Positions 26,607-35,414 are shown, counted from the stretch's first letter. The stretch: DNA of 64,000 bases from Sandaracinus amylolyticus (GCF_000737325.1 NZ_CP011125.1:1674001-1738000), one strand, 5' to 3'. Notes: generated by a model not told the origin, from the sequence alone. Numbers and translations: made by a program.

Positions 26607-28726
26607 CCGACGCGCTCGAGCGCGCGTCGTGGCCCATCGAGCGCGTGCACGAGGCGATGGCTGCGCTCGCGAGTCGCGCCGGGCTCGCGCAGGACCCGCT
26701 GCCTCACGGGATCGTGGTGCCGTCGCGGGCGCGCCTCGTCGGGCGAGCGGTCGACCGATGGCTCGAGCGCGTCGCCGACGTGCTCCGCATCGACGCGGAG
26801 TCGGTCGATGCGCGTTATCCCGAGACGGCGCGGATGCTCGCGAGCGTGGCGCCCGCGATCGTGTCGATCGACGAGCACGAGCATCGATGGCTCGCCGTGA
26901 TCCGGCGCGAAGGCGACCGGCTGCGCGTTCTCCTGCCCGACGACGAGACGCGCACGTTCCACATCGAGGAAGTACGCGCGCGCGTCGCCGGAGAATTCGA
27001 CGCGCTCGGCGACCAGCTCGTCGATGGCCTGCTCGAGTCGGCGAACGTCACCGCGCGGAGTGGCTCGCGCGCGCGTCGCGCGCTTCGTGATCGGCTCGTC
27101 GCGCACGCGCACGTTCGTCGCGCGTTCATGATCCGCGCGCATCCCTCGGCGCCGCTGCGCACGCTCGTCCGCGATGCGCGCCTCGTGGCGCCGCTGGTCT
27201 CGCTGCTGCTCGCGCACGTGCTGGGATCGATCGCGCTCGTGCTGGCGTGGGTCGCGCTCGGGAGCGGCGTGCTCGGTGGGCGCGTCGACCCCGGGTGGCT
27301 CACGGCGGCGGCGCTGCTCGCGCTCACGCGCGTTCCGCTGCGCGCGGCAGCGGCCACGGCGCAGGGGCGCTTCGCGATCCGCTGTGCACGCCTCCTCAAG
27401 CAGCGCTTGCTGTGGGGCGCGCTGCGCATCGATCGCGACGCGATCCGACGCGAGGGCGCGGGCCAGCTCCTCGCACGCGTGCTGGAGTCCGAAGCGGTCG
27501 AGTCGCTCGCGCTCGACGGCGGTGTCGCGTCGGCGCTCGCGCTCGTCGAGCTCGCGGTCGCCGCGGTCGTGCTCGCGCTCGGCGGCGCATATCCGCTCCT
27601 CGCGGCGATGGGCGTGGTGATCGTCGTCGGCGCCGTCGCGATCGGCCGGTTCGTGAGGCGGCGGCGTGCGTGGATCGATGCGCGGATCGGGCTCACGCAC
27701 GACCTCGTGGAGCACATGGTCGGGCACCGCACACGGCTCGCGCAGGAGCCCTCCGATCGCTGGCACGAGGAGGAAGACGTCGCGCTCGGCGCCGCGATGT
27801 CGCTCGCGCGCAGCAGCGACGCGGCCGAGCTCCCGCTGCGCGTCCTCTCGCGCGCGTATCTGGTGCTCGCGATCGCCGCGCTCGCACATCCGTTCATCGT
27901 GGGTGCCAGTCAGACGTCGCTCGCGGTGGCGGTGTTCGGAGCGCTCCTCGCGCAGCGGGCGCTCGCGGCGCTCGGCAGCGGCGTCGAGCAGCTCGCGCGC
28001 GCGGCGATCGGCGCGGATCGGCTCGCGGTGCTCCTGCGCGCCGGCGAGACCCGTGGAGCTCCCGGCGATCCGTCGCTCGCGATCGCGCCCGAGAACGTCG
28101 ACGGCGCGGACGTCGCGACGCTGGAGGTGCGCGGCGCGACGCTGCGCTACGAGGGACGCCTCGAGCCCGCGCTGCAGCACGCGACGCTGCGGATCGCCGC
28201 GAACGATCGGATCTTGTGCGTGGGCCCGTCGGGCGGTGGGAAGAGCACGCTCGCGCAGCTGCTCGCGGCGGTGCGGCGGCCGAGCGCCGGGCTGGTGCTC
28301 TGCCACGGGCTCGATACCAAGACGCTCGGCGAGGACGAGTGGCGGCGGCGCGTGGCGCTCGTCCCGCAATTCCACGACAACCACGTGTTCGCGGGCACGC
28401 TCGGGTTCAATCTCCTGCTCGGTGATCGATGGCCCGCGACGGGCGCCGATCTCGCTCGCGCCGAGGAGGTGTGCCGTGCGCTCGGGCTGGGGTCGTTGAT
28501 CGATCGGATGCCTGCCGGGCTCATGCAGCAGGTCGGCGACAGCGGCTGGCAGCTCTCCCACGGAGAACGCAGTCGCGTGTTCCTCGCGCGCGCGCTGCTC
28601 GCGCAGAGCGCGCGCGTGCTCGTCCTGGACGAGAGCTTCGGCGCGCTCGATCCGGAGACGCTCGAGCACTGCGTGCACGCCACCCTGGAGCGCGCGCCGG
28701 CGGTGATGGTGATCGCGCACCCGTAG
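26603..28726 (+). CDS. Second ABC exporter with degenerate N-terminal domain (NHLM-type)
   Basis: A 707-residue ABC transporter of the type found as the second ATPase in NHLM-like bacteriocin systems. The N-terminal 130 residues resemble a C39 fold without the catalytic Cys or His (APAIVSIDEHEHRWLAVI, LRVLLPDDETRTFHIEEV). Membrane helices lie at about 200-470. The ATPase has Walker A GPSGGGKST, a changed signature LSHGERSR, and Walker B VLVLDESFGALD. The protein stops at VMVIAHP, right after the switch His, so the usual last 30-40 residues are missing. It probably works with the C39 exporter as a heterodimer. Confidence 0.88.
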   Translation: MTDALERASWPIERVHEAMAALASRAGLAQDPLPHGIVVPSRARLVGRAVDRWLERVADVLRIDAESVDARYPETARMLASVAPAIVSIDEHEHRWLAVIRREGDRLRVLLPDDETRTFHIEEVRARVAGEFDALGDQLVDGLLESANVTARSGSRARRALRDRLVAHAHVRRAFMIRAHPSAPLRTLVRDARLVAPLVSLLLAHVLGSIALVLAWVALGSGVLGGRVDPGWLTAAALLALTRVPLRAAAATAQGRFAIRCARLLKQRLLWGALRIDRDAIRREGAGQLLARVLESEAVESLALDGGVASALALVELAVAAVVLALGGAYPLLAAMGVVIVVGAVAIGRFVRRRRAWIDARIGLTHDLVEHMVGHRTRLAQEPSDRWHEEEDVALGAAMSLARSSDAAELPLRVLSRAYLVLAIAALAHPFIVGASQTSLAVAVFGALLAQRALAALGSGVEQLARAAIGADRLAVLLRAGETRGAPGDPSLAIAPENVDGADVATLEVRGATLRYEGRLEPALQHATLRIAANDRILCVGPSGGGKSTLAQLLAAVRRPSAGLVLCHGLDTKTLGEDEWRRRVALVPQFHDNHVFAGTLGFNLLLGDRWPATGADLARAEEVCRALGLGSLIDRMPAGLMQQVGDSGWQLSHGERSRVFLARALLAQSARVLVLDESFGALDPETLEHCVHATLERAPAVMVIAHP

Positions 28727-28738
28727 GTGCCGCGCCGC

Positions 28739-30211
28739 TCACGCGCGCGTGCGTGCCGCGCGGGCGACGACGCCGACGGCGCGCGTGAGCTCGCGCTCGT
28801 CGAGCGAGCCGAAGCCGAAGCGCGCGAAGGGCAGGCTGCGGCGGTCGAACGTGAAGTCGCGCGCGACGAAGAACATCACGCCGCGCTCGAGCGCGCGGTC
28901 ACGGATGCGCTCGACGTCGGCGTCGAGCTTCGCCCAGAGCGCGAGCCCGCCCGAGCGCTCCTCGATGTGGATGCGCTCGCCGAACGCTCTGCGGAGCTCG
29001 GCGCGGAGCACGTCGCGTCGCGCGAGATAGACGCGGCGCACGCGGCGCACGTGACGCGCGAGCTCGCCGTCGTCGATCAACGACGCGACGGCGGCCTCCT
29101 TCGCGTGATCGCCCTGTCGATCGGAGGCGAACCGCACGCGCACGAGATCCTCGAGCAGGTCGCGCGGCGGGACGACGAAGCCGAGCCGCAGCCCCGGCGC
29201 GAGCATCTTCGACAGCGAGCCCACGTACACGACGGAGCCGTGCACGTCGGCGCTCGCGAGCGGCAGCACCGGGCGACCTTCGAAGTGGAACTCGTGATCG
29301 TAGTCGTCCTCGATGATCGCGAACCGGCGGCGACGCGCGAGCGCGAGCAGCGCCTGGCGGCGCTCGGGCGCCATCACGACCATCGTCGGATACTGATGGT
29401 GCGGAGTGACGTAGAGCGCGCGAATCGGCGCTTCGTCACAAGCGCGCTCGAGCGCCGAGAGGTCGAGCCCGCGCGCGTCCACGGGAATCGGGACCAGCGC
29501 GGCTCCGGAGAGACGGAAGGTCTGGCGCGCGGGCGGATATCCCGGGTCCTCGATCGCGACGCGATCGCCGGGACGCACGATGGTCCGCGCGACGAGATCG
29601 ATCGCGTGCTGACTGCCGTGCGTGACCAGCACCCCGTCGGCGTCGGTCGCGATCGCGCGCTGCTCGCCCAGCATGCAGGCGAGGGCGCGACGCAGCGTCG
29701 CTTCTCCGCGCGCGTCGCCGTAGTCGAGGCGTGTTCGCGGGGAGGTGCGGAGGACGCGGCGATGCGCGCGCGCGAGCGCTTCGCGCGGCACGAGGCGCAC
29801 GTCGGGCACCCCGCCGCCCAGGTAGATCGTGGCCGGGGAGAGCGCTTCGACCGGGCCGATGGAGAGCGGAGGTCGCGCGAACGCAGCGTGCTCGGGGACC
29901 GCGGTCCGCGTCGTCGAGGGACGTCGGACCGTGCGCTCGGGCAGCTCCGCCGCGACGAAGGTGCCGGACTGCGGGCGGCTCGCGAGCCAGCCCTCGGCGA
30001 CGAGCTCCGCGAACGCGCGCACGACCGTGTCGCGCTCGACCTCGAGCGACGCGGCGAGCGCGCGCGTGCCGGGCAGCCGCTGCCCGGGGCGGAGCCGACC
30101 GCGCCGAATTTCGCTCACGAGGAGGTTCGCGACGCGCGCTGCGAGGCTCGGGCCGCGCGTGCGCCGGAGCTCGTCGGGATCGAGCGCGAGGGCTTCTTCG
30201 TGGCGCGACAA
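28739..30211 (-). CDS. MocR/PdxR-family regulator (GntR HTH plus aminotransferase fold)
   Basis: A 490-residue fusion. The N-terminal winged helix (residues about 25-90: IRRGRLRPGQRLPGTRALAASL, DTVVRAFAELVAEGWLASR) is GntR type. The rest is a fold-type I PLP aminotransferase domain with YVTPHHQYPTM, IIEDDYDHEFHF and the PLP Lys in VGSLSKMLAPGLRLGF. Such proteins sense PLP or amino-acid adducts. It is divergent from a flavin/PNPOx-like gene, with two direct repeats between them, the classic MocR arrangement, and probably regulates that gene and itself. Confidence 0.93.
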   Translation of the reverse strand: MSRHEEALALDPDELRRTRGPSLAARVANLLVSEIRRGRLRPGQRLPGTRALAASLEVERDTVVRAFAELVAEGWLASRPQSGTFVAAELPERTVRRPSTTRTAVPEHAAFARPPLSIGPVEALSPATIYLGGGVPDVRLVPREALARAHRRVLRTSPRTRLDYGDARGEATLRRALACMLGEQRAIATDADGVLVTHGSQHAIDLVARTIVRPGDRVAIEDPGYPPARQTFRLSGAALVPIPVDARGLDLSALERACDEAPIRALYVTPHHQYPTMVVMAPERRQALLALARRRRFAIIEDDYDHEFHFEGRPVLPLASADVHGSVVYVGSLSKMLAPGLRLGFVVPPRDLLEDLVRVRFASDRQGDHAKEAAVASLIDDGELARHVRRVRRVYLARRDVLRAELRRAFGERIHIEERSGGLALWAKLDADVERIRDRALERGVMFFVARDFTFDRRSLPFARFGFGSLDERELTRAVGVVARAARTRA

Positions 30212-30224
30212 CTGGAGGTGTCTC

Positions 30225-30265
30225 CACGTGCATTCTGGACGTACACGACCATCCAGTCACGTGCA
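30225..30265. promoter_or_regulatory. MocR operator candidate: two direct repeats
   Basis: CACGTGCA occurs at 30225-30232 and again at 30258-30265, 33 bp apart (three helical turns), in the 65-base space between the divergent MocR and PNPOx-like genes. MocR proteins are known to bind direct repeats on one DNA face. Confidence 0.55.
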
Positions 30266-30276
30266 GAGTCGACGCC

Positions 30277-30924
30277 ATGAGCAACGTGTACCCGGCCTCC
30301 GACGCGACGCGGATCAAGCGACACCCCGAGCGCGGGAGCTACGACCGCGACGTCGTGCACGCGATCCTCGACGAAGCGTTGATCTGCCATCTCGCGTGCT
30401 CGACCGGGCAGCACGTGATCGCGATGCCGACCGCCTTCGCCCGCGCGGGAGAGACGATCTACGTGCACGGCGCGATCGCGAATCGCTCGCTCGATGGACT
30501 GCTCGGCGGCGCGCCGTTCTCGATCACGGTGACGCTGCTCGACGGGCTGGTGCTCGCGCGCAGCGCGTTCCACCACTCGATGAACTATCGCTCGGTCGTG
30601 CTCACCGGGAAGGCGCGTCTCGTCGAAGGCCGTGACGAGAAGGGCGAGGCGATGACGCTGCTCGTCGACCGCATGGCGCGCGGGCGCAGTCGCGAGACGC
30701 GCGCGCCGTACGACTGGGAGCTCGATGCGACGAAGGTGATCGCCGTGGAGATCGAGCACGCGTCGGCGAAGATCCGCAGCGGCGGTCCGATCGACGATGC
30801 CGACGACATGAAGGAGCCGTGCTGGGCCGGCGTGGTGCCGCTCCGCCTCGTCGCGAGCGATCCGGAGCCCGAGGCCGACAGCACGACGCGGCCGACGCCG
30901 GACGTGCCCGCGCAGCTCCGCTGA
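30277..30924 (+). CDS. Pyridoxamine 5'-phosphate oxidase-like FMN-binding protein
   Basis: A 215-residue flavin-split-barrel protein. Motifs are the opening SDATRIKRHPERGSYDRDVVHAIL, the strand ICHLACSTGQHVIAMPTAFARAG and the conserved YVHGAIANRSL, followed by HHSMNYRSVVLTGKARLV, all typical of the COG3467 (NimA/PNPOx-related) group. These proteins bind FMN or a similar cofactor; the exact substrate is unknown. The divergent MocR regulator likely controls it. A stem-loop lies just after the stop. Confidence 0.88.
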   Translation: MSNVYPASDATRIKRHPERGSYDRDVVHAILDEALICHLACSTGQHVIAMPTAFARAGETIYVHGAIANRSLDGLLGGAPFSITVTLLDGLVLARSAFHHSMNYRSVVLTGKARLVEGRDEKGEAMTLLVDRMARGRSRETRAPYDWELDATKVIAVEIEHASAKIRSGGPIDDADDMKEPCWAGVVPLRLVASDPEPEADSTTRPTPDVPAQLR

Positions 30925-30932
30925 TCGCATTC

Positions 30933-30959
30933 GTCGGAGTGGCGTCGCCACCACTCGAC
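30933..30959 (+). terminator. Stem-loop after the PNPOx-like gene
   Basis: GTC-G-GAGTGG pairs with CCACTCGAC around CGTCGCCA, with one bulged G, eight bases after the stop at 30924. No T-run follows. Confidence 0.45.
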
Positions 30960-30997
30960 GTCGCGCGTCGCGCGAGGCTCGCAGCGCGCGCTCGGAT

Positions 30998-31026
30998 TTG
31001 ACATCGCACCTCCGCTCGCTCAGGGT
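30998..31026 (+). promoter_or_regulatory. Candidate promoter for the cobalamin operon
   Basis: A perfect TTGACA (30998-31003) lies 17 bases before CAGGGT (31021-31026), a poor -10. Initiation about 7 bases later would place the transcript start just before the riboswitch, which supports it despite the weak -10. Confidence 0.4.
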
Positions 31027-31027
31027 C

Positions 31028-31225
31028 CGGCCCGCCAGCGGTGCGATCGGAGTGACCGATCGCCCCGAGGGAACCCGGTGAGAATCCGGGGCTGCCCCGC
31101 AGCGGTGTGCAGGAACGACCGTCGCGACGACCACTGCGCGTTCTCCATCGCGAGGCGCGCGGGAAGGCGCGACCAGTAGGTGGGCCGATCCCGGCCCGCG
31201 CCTGCGAGCCCGAAGACCTGCCGTT
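31028..31225 (+). ncRNA. Cobalamin (B12) riboswitch
   Basis: The class I aptamer core is clear: GGGAACCCGGTGAGAATCC at 31069-31087, then GGGCTGCCCCGC and GCGGTGTGC, the CCACTG box near 31132, GGGAAGGCGCGACCAGTAGG at about 31160-31180, and the closing GAGCCCGAAGACCTGCC (B12 box) at 31205-31221. All conserved blocks are in the right order and spacing. It lies in the leader of btuB and the following cobalamin genes, so adenosylcobalamin should lower their expression. The 93 bases between the B12 box and the GTG start could hold the expression platform. Confidence 0.95.
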
Positions 31226-31318
31226 GGTGTCGTGCGGTCGATCGCACGGCGTGCCTCGGGCCTCGAGGGAAGGCCCGCGCACCGGCGGCGTGCGCTCGCG
31301 CGTCGCCGCGGAGGTCGC

Positions 31319-33310
31319 GTGGCGTTCGTGCGTCTCGTGCTCGCGTGGTGGCTCGTCGGGTCGGTCGTGTCGTGCGCGCTGGCGCGCGCGCAGGACGGCG
31401 GCGATGCGACGTTCCGCGCGCGTGCCGAGGTCGAGCGGCCGATCGCGTCACGCACGCCGCTCGATCCCACGGCGTCGAGCACGCGGGTGGAGATCGACAC
31501 GACGCGCGTGGAGTCGATGCGCGACGTGCTCGCGCGGGTGCCCGGCGCGCGTGCGCTCGGGACCGGGGCGTTCGGTCAGCCGCTCGGGCTGAGCCTGCGC
31601 GGCGCGGACGTCGCGCACTCGACGGTGATGCTCGGTGATCTCCCGCTCACCGGGCCCGATCTCGGGGCGTTCGATCTGGGCGCGATCGACCTCGGCTCGA
31701 TCGCGGCGATCGAGGTCTATCGCGGCGGCGCGCCGGCGATGCTCGGCGAGGGCGCGATCGGCGGCGTGATCCGGCTCGTGCCCTCGCGCGCCGAGGGCCG
31801 TCGCGCGGGCGCATCGGTCTCGTACGGATCGTTCGACACCGGGATCGCGCGGGCGTGGGGCGCGGTGCGCGGTGACGGGCTCTCGTCGCTCGTCGCGCTC
31901 TCGTTCGACGCCGCCGACAACGATCATCCCTTCGTCGACGACGGCGGCACGCGGCTCGATCCGACCGACGATCGCGAGCGCGCGCGCCGCAACGCGGGCA
32001 CGCGCGGCGCGAGCGGCCTGCTCCACCTCGAGGTGCCGCTCGACGTCGGCGAGCTCGAGGCGGTGATGCTCTGGGTGAGCCGCGCCTCGGGCGTGCCCGG
32101 CGCGGGATCGCAGCTCGCGAGCGAAGCGCGGCGCGCGACCGATCGTTACGCGGGCAGCGTCGCGTATCGGCTCGGAGGACCGTCGCTCTCGCTCGAGGTG
32201 ATGGGCGGCGGTTGGTACGGGCGCGCGGCGTTCCTCGATCGCCTCAACGAGCTCGGCACCGGACAGCACGCGAGCGACGATCGGCAGCTCCGCGCGTTCG
32301 GTCGCATCGCCGGGAGCTGGTCACCGGTGCGCGAGCTCGCAGTGCGCGCCCTGCTCACCGCGCGTCACGATCGGCTCGAGCCCGACGATCCGCTGGTGCG
32401 CACGTCGCTCGGCGCGTCGCATCGCGACGGGCTCGTCGCGGTGCTCGAGGGGGCGATCGATCCGCGCATCGATCACCTGCGCATCGCGCTGCGGCCCTCG
32501 GTGCGCCTCGAGTGGAGCGACGCGCACCTCGAGCAGCTCGAGCTCGTGTCGCGGCTCGCGCGCAGCGTGGAGGTGATCGCGCCCACGTTCCGACTGGGCG
32601 CGGCGATCGCGCCGATCGCCGGGATCGCGATCTCGGCGTCGATCGCGCACGGCACGCGCATCCCGTCGATGATCGAGCTCTTCGGCGATCGCGCGACGCT
32701 GGTGGCGAACGTGCGCCTCGAGCCCGAGCGCGCGACCTCGATCGACGCGGGTGTGACGGTGCAGGAGCGCATCGTGCCCGGCCTCGAGCTCGAGGCCGAG
32801 CTGCGCGGGTTCGTGTCGCTCGCGGAGTCGCTGATCCGGTATCGACGCACGGCGCAGTACACCGCAGTCGCCGAGAACGTGGCGAGCGCGACGATCGCGG
32901 GGCTCGAGCTCGGCGTCGATCTCCGCGCGCTCGACCACGTGCGGCTCGAGGGCGCGCTCACGTTCCTCGACGCGCGCGACGAGCTCGGCCGGCTGCTCCC
33001 GTTCCGGCCGCAGTGGCACGGCTTCGCGCGAGTCGAGGCGAGCACCGGGCGCGCGCTCGATCGCGACGTCGCGCTCTCCGGCTTCGTCAGCGCGAGCTAC
33101 ACGGCGGCGAACGCGGTCGATCCCGCGAACCTCGTCGTGATCGGCGATCGCACGTGGATCGACCTCGGCGCGCGCGTGGCGCTCTTCGGCGTGATCGGCA
33201 TCTCGTGCGCGGTGCGCGACCTGCTCGACGCGCGTGGCCAGGACTACCTCGGCCTCCCTCTTCCCGGCCGGCGCTTCGTCGCGCAGGCCGACATCCAAGG
33301 AGACCTCTGA
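31319..33310 (+). CDS. btuB: TonB-dependent cobalamin receptor BtuB
   Basis: A 663-residue outer-membrane receptor. GTG 31319 is preferred over ATG 31232: it is 5-6 bases after GGAGG and gives a signal peptide (RLVLAWWLVGSVVSCALARAQ). The plug domain shows VESMRDVLARVPGARAL, LSLRGADVAHSTVMLGDLPL and AAIEVYRGGAPAMLGEGAIGG; the barrel ends in an aromatic-poor strand (RRFVAQADIQGDL). It takes cobalamin or cobinamide across the outer membrane with TonB energy. It is the first gene after the riboswitch and overlaps the next by one base (TGATG). Confidence 0.92.
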   Translation: MAFVRLVLAWWLVGSVVSCALARAQDGGDATFRARAEVERPIASRTPLDPTASSTRVEIDTTRVESMRDVLARVPGARALGTGAFGQPLGLSLRGADVAHSTVMLGDLPLTGPDLGAFDLGAIDLGSIAAIEVYRGGAPAMLGEGAIGGVIRLVPSRAEGRRAGASVSYGSFDTGIARAWGAVRGDGLSSLVALSFDAADNDHPFVDDGGTRLDPTDDRERARRNAGTRGASGLLHLEVPLDVGELEAVMLWVSRASGVPGAGSQLASEARRATDRYAGSVAYRLGGPSLSLEVMGGGWYGRAAFLDRLNELGTGQHASDDRQLRAFGRIAGSWSPVRELAVRALLTARHDRLEPDDPLVRTSLGASHRDGLVAVLEGAIDPRIDHLRIALRPSVRLEWSDAHLEQLELVSRLARSVEVIAPTFRLGAAIAPIAGIAISASIAHGTRIPSMIELFGDRATLVANVRLEPERATSIDAGVTVQERIVPGLELEAELRGFVSLAESLIRYRRTAQYTAVAENVASATIAGLELGVDLRALDHVRLEGALTFLDARDELGRLLPFRPQWHGFARVEASTGRALDRDVALSGFVSASYTAANAVDPANLVVIGDRTWIDLGARVALFGVIGISCAVRDLLDARGQDYLGLPLPGRRFVAQADIQGDL

Positions 33311-34542
33311 TGCGACGTGGGATCGGGCTCGCGGTGCTGGTGATCGGGTGCGGCGGCGGCGCGGAGCCGGCGGGGATCGCACCGCTCGCGGAGGAGCCGG
33401 CCTACGCGGTCGTACTGAGCGATTACGCGAGCACCGCGATCGCGATGGTGCGCGCGGACGGGACCGCGGTGGACGATCGATGGGTGACGTCGGGCACCGT
33501 GTCGCCCGGTCTCGTCGCGGCGCTCTCGGGCGACGTCGCGATCCCGAGCGCGGGGATCGGCGACGGGACACTGTGGCTGCTCGATCGGTTCCGCACCGAC
33601 GTCCTCACGCGCATCGAGGTGCCGAGCGGCGAGGTGCTCGGGCAGGTGCGCACCCACGACGCGGCAGGCGGCGAGGGCGCATGGTCGTCGAACCCGCACG
33701 ACGTCGCGCTCGTCGCGGACGATCTCGCGTGGATCTCGCGCTTCGAGGCGAACCTCGATCCCGCTGCGCCGGAGCTCGAGCGCGGCAACGATCTCTACGC
33801 GATCGATCCCTCGTCGATGGCGCGGCGCGGGATGCGCATCGGCTTCGAGCAGTACGACGTCGAGGTCGCGGGCGCCGACGGATCGCGCGCGACCGCTCAC
33901 GCGCGACCGTCGTCGATCGTGCGGCTCGGCGACGTGCTCGTCGTCGGGCTCGCGCGGCTGACCGGCGCGTTCGACGGGGCAGGGGAGGGCGCGATCGTCG
34001 AGGTCTCGCTCGCGAGCCATGCGACGCGGCTGATCGCGCTCGAGGGTTTGCACGACTGCGCGCGCGTGGTGCCCGCGGGCGAGCGCGTGATCGTGGGATG
34101 CGCAGGGTTCGGCGACGCGGCGACGAAGCGCGCGACGGCCGGCATCGTCGTCGTCGAGCTCGTCGATGGCCGCGCAGAGGTCACGCAGACGCTGCGGTTC
34201 GGCGAGCACGAGCAGCTCCCGCTCGCATCGCAGGGTGTGGTGCACCTCGAGGGTGATCGGGTGCTCGCGCTCGGGTGGGGCTCGCTGGACCCGGTGGCCG
34301 GGGACCAGCTGTTCGAGATCGATCTCGCCACTGCGACGTCGGCCGAGATCGCGCGCTCGGCGGGCCCCTTCGAGCTCGGCGCGCCGCTCTTCGACGCGAC
34401 GCAGGATCTCGCGCTCGTGCCCGACGGATCGCGCGGCCTGCGACGTTTCGTGCGGCACGACGACGGCTCGTGGACGGAGATGGACGCGGTCGAGCTCGCG
34501 CCCGATCTCGCGCTGCCGGTGCGGCACATCGCGCGGCTCTGA
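33310..34542 (+). CDS. Beta-propeller lipoprotein in the B12 operon (BtuG-like candidate)
   Basis: A 410-residue lipoprotein (signal MRRGIGLAVLVIGCGGG, lipobox VIGC). The mature part has repeated beta-propeller blades: AVVLSDYASTAIAMVRADG, GTLWLLDRFRTDVLTRIEV, NDLYAIDPSSMARRGMRIG, GAIVEVSLASHATRLIALEG, QLFEIDLATATSAEIARS. It lies between btuB and btuF with TGATG overlaps on both sides. In Bacteroidetes, BtuG is a surface propeller lipoprotein that hands cobalamin to BtuB; the same place and fold suggest an equivalent role here, though sequence homology cannot be shown by eye. Confidence 0.8.
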   Translation: MRRGIGLAVLVIGCGGGAEPAGIAPLAEEPAYAVVLSDYASTAIAMVRADGTAVDDRWVTSGTVSPGLVAALSGDVAIPSAGIGDGTLWLLDRFRTDVLTRIEVPSGEVLGQVRTHDAAGGEGAWSSNPHDVALVADDLAWISRFEANLDPAAPELERGNDLYAIDPSSMARRGMRIGFEQYDVEVAGADGSRATAHARPSSIVRLGDVLVVGLARLTGAFDGAGEGAIVEVSLASHATRLIALEGLHDCARVVPAGERVIVGCAGFGDAATKRATAGIVVVELVDGRAEVTQTLRFGEHEQLPLASQGVVHLEGDRVLALGWGSLDPVAGDQLFEIDLATATSAEIARSAGPFELGAPLFDATQDLALVPDGSRGLRRFVRHDDGSWTEMDAVELAPDLALPVRHIARL

Positions 34543-35414
34543 TGATGCGCGCGCTGATCTCGACCTGGCTCGCGCTCCTCGTCGCGTGCGGTGCGCCGGA
34601 GCGCGAGCCGGGCTCGAGCACCATCTCCGTCGACGACGAGCGCGGTCGCACCGTGCGCCTCGCGCGCCCGGCGACGCGCATCGTGAGCCTGCTCGCGTCG
34701 CACACCGAGACGCTGGTCGCGCTCGGCGTCGGGGACCGCATCGTCGGGCGCGACACGTACAGCACGGGCTCGCCGCAGATCGAGGCGCTGCCCGATCTCG
34801 GCGGGCTCGAGCCCAACGTCGAGGCCGTCGCGGCGCTCGAGCCGGATCTGGTGATCGCCGCGGAGTACGGCACCCAGGCGGGCGTGCTCGAGCAAGCCGG
34901 GCTCACGGTGTGGGCGGGCAGCGCGCAGCGCTACGACGAGCTCTTCGAGGTGCTCGACGCGATCGCGCGGCTGGTCGGTCGCGCCGGCGAGGGTGAGCGC
35001 ATCGCGCGCGAGCTGCGCGAGCGGATCGCGCGCGTCGCGGCGCGGGCGCAGGGCGCGCCGCGGCTCCGCGTGTACTTCGAGGTCGATCCGACGCCGTACT
35101 CGGTCGGCCCACGCTCGTTCATCGGCGAGATGATCGCGCGCGCCGGCGGCGCGACGATCGCGCCCGAGCCGCTCGGAGAGTTCCCGCGGCTCGCGCTCGA
35201 GGAGATCGTGGTGCGCGACCCCGAGGTGATGATCGGGCTCTCGCTCGACGAGGCGCGCGGGCGTCCCGGATGGTCGAGCGTGACCGCGGTGCGACGAGGG
35301 CGCGTGCGCGCGCTGAGCGATGCGGAGCGCGACGTGATCGTGCGCGCGGGGACGCGCATCGACGAGGGCCTGCAGGTGCTGCTCGAGATCATCCACCCCG
35401 AGCTCGCGCCATGA
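34542..35414 (+). CDS. btuF: Cobalamin-binding periplasmic lipoprotein BtuF
   Basis: A 290-residue class III solute-binding protein with a lipoprotein signal (ISTWLALLVACG). Landmarks are RIVSLLASHTETLVALGVGDRIVGRDTYST, LPDLGGLEPNVEAVAALEPDLVIA and the C-terminal VTAVRRGRVRAL, the metal/corrinoid-binding ABC pattern. ATG 34542 overlaps the previous stop (TGATG); a second ATG follows at 34545. It delivers cobalamin to the BtuCD importer encoded next. Confidence 0.92.
   Translation: MMRALISTWLALLVACGAPEREPGSSTISVDDERGRTVRLARPATRIVSLLASHTETLVALGVGDRIVGRDTYSTGSPQIEALPDLGGLEPNVEAVAALEPDLVIAAEYGTQAGVLEQAGLTVWAGSAQRYDELFEVLDAIARLVGRAGEGERIARELRERIARVAARAQGAPRLRVYFEVDPTPYSVGPRSFIGEMIARAGGATIAPEPLGEFPRLALEEIVVRDPEVMIGLSLDEARGRPGWSSVTAVRRGRVRALSDAERDVIVRAGTRIDEGLQVLLEIIHPELAP

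Noticed and set aside
31232-31318. BtuB start at ATG 31232
   Set aside because: It would place the signal peptide 30 residues inside an Arg-rich stretch and lies close to the riboswitch; GTG 31319 has a proper ribosome site and signal.
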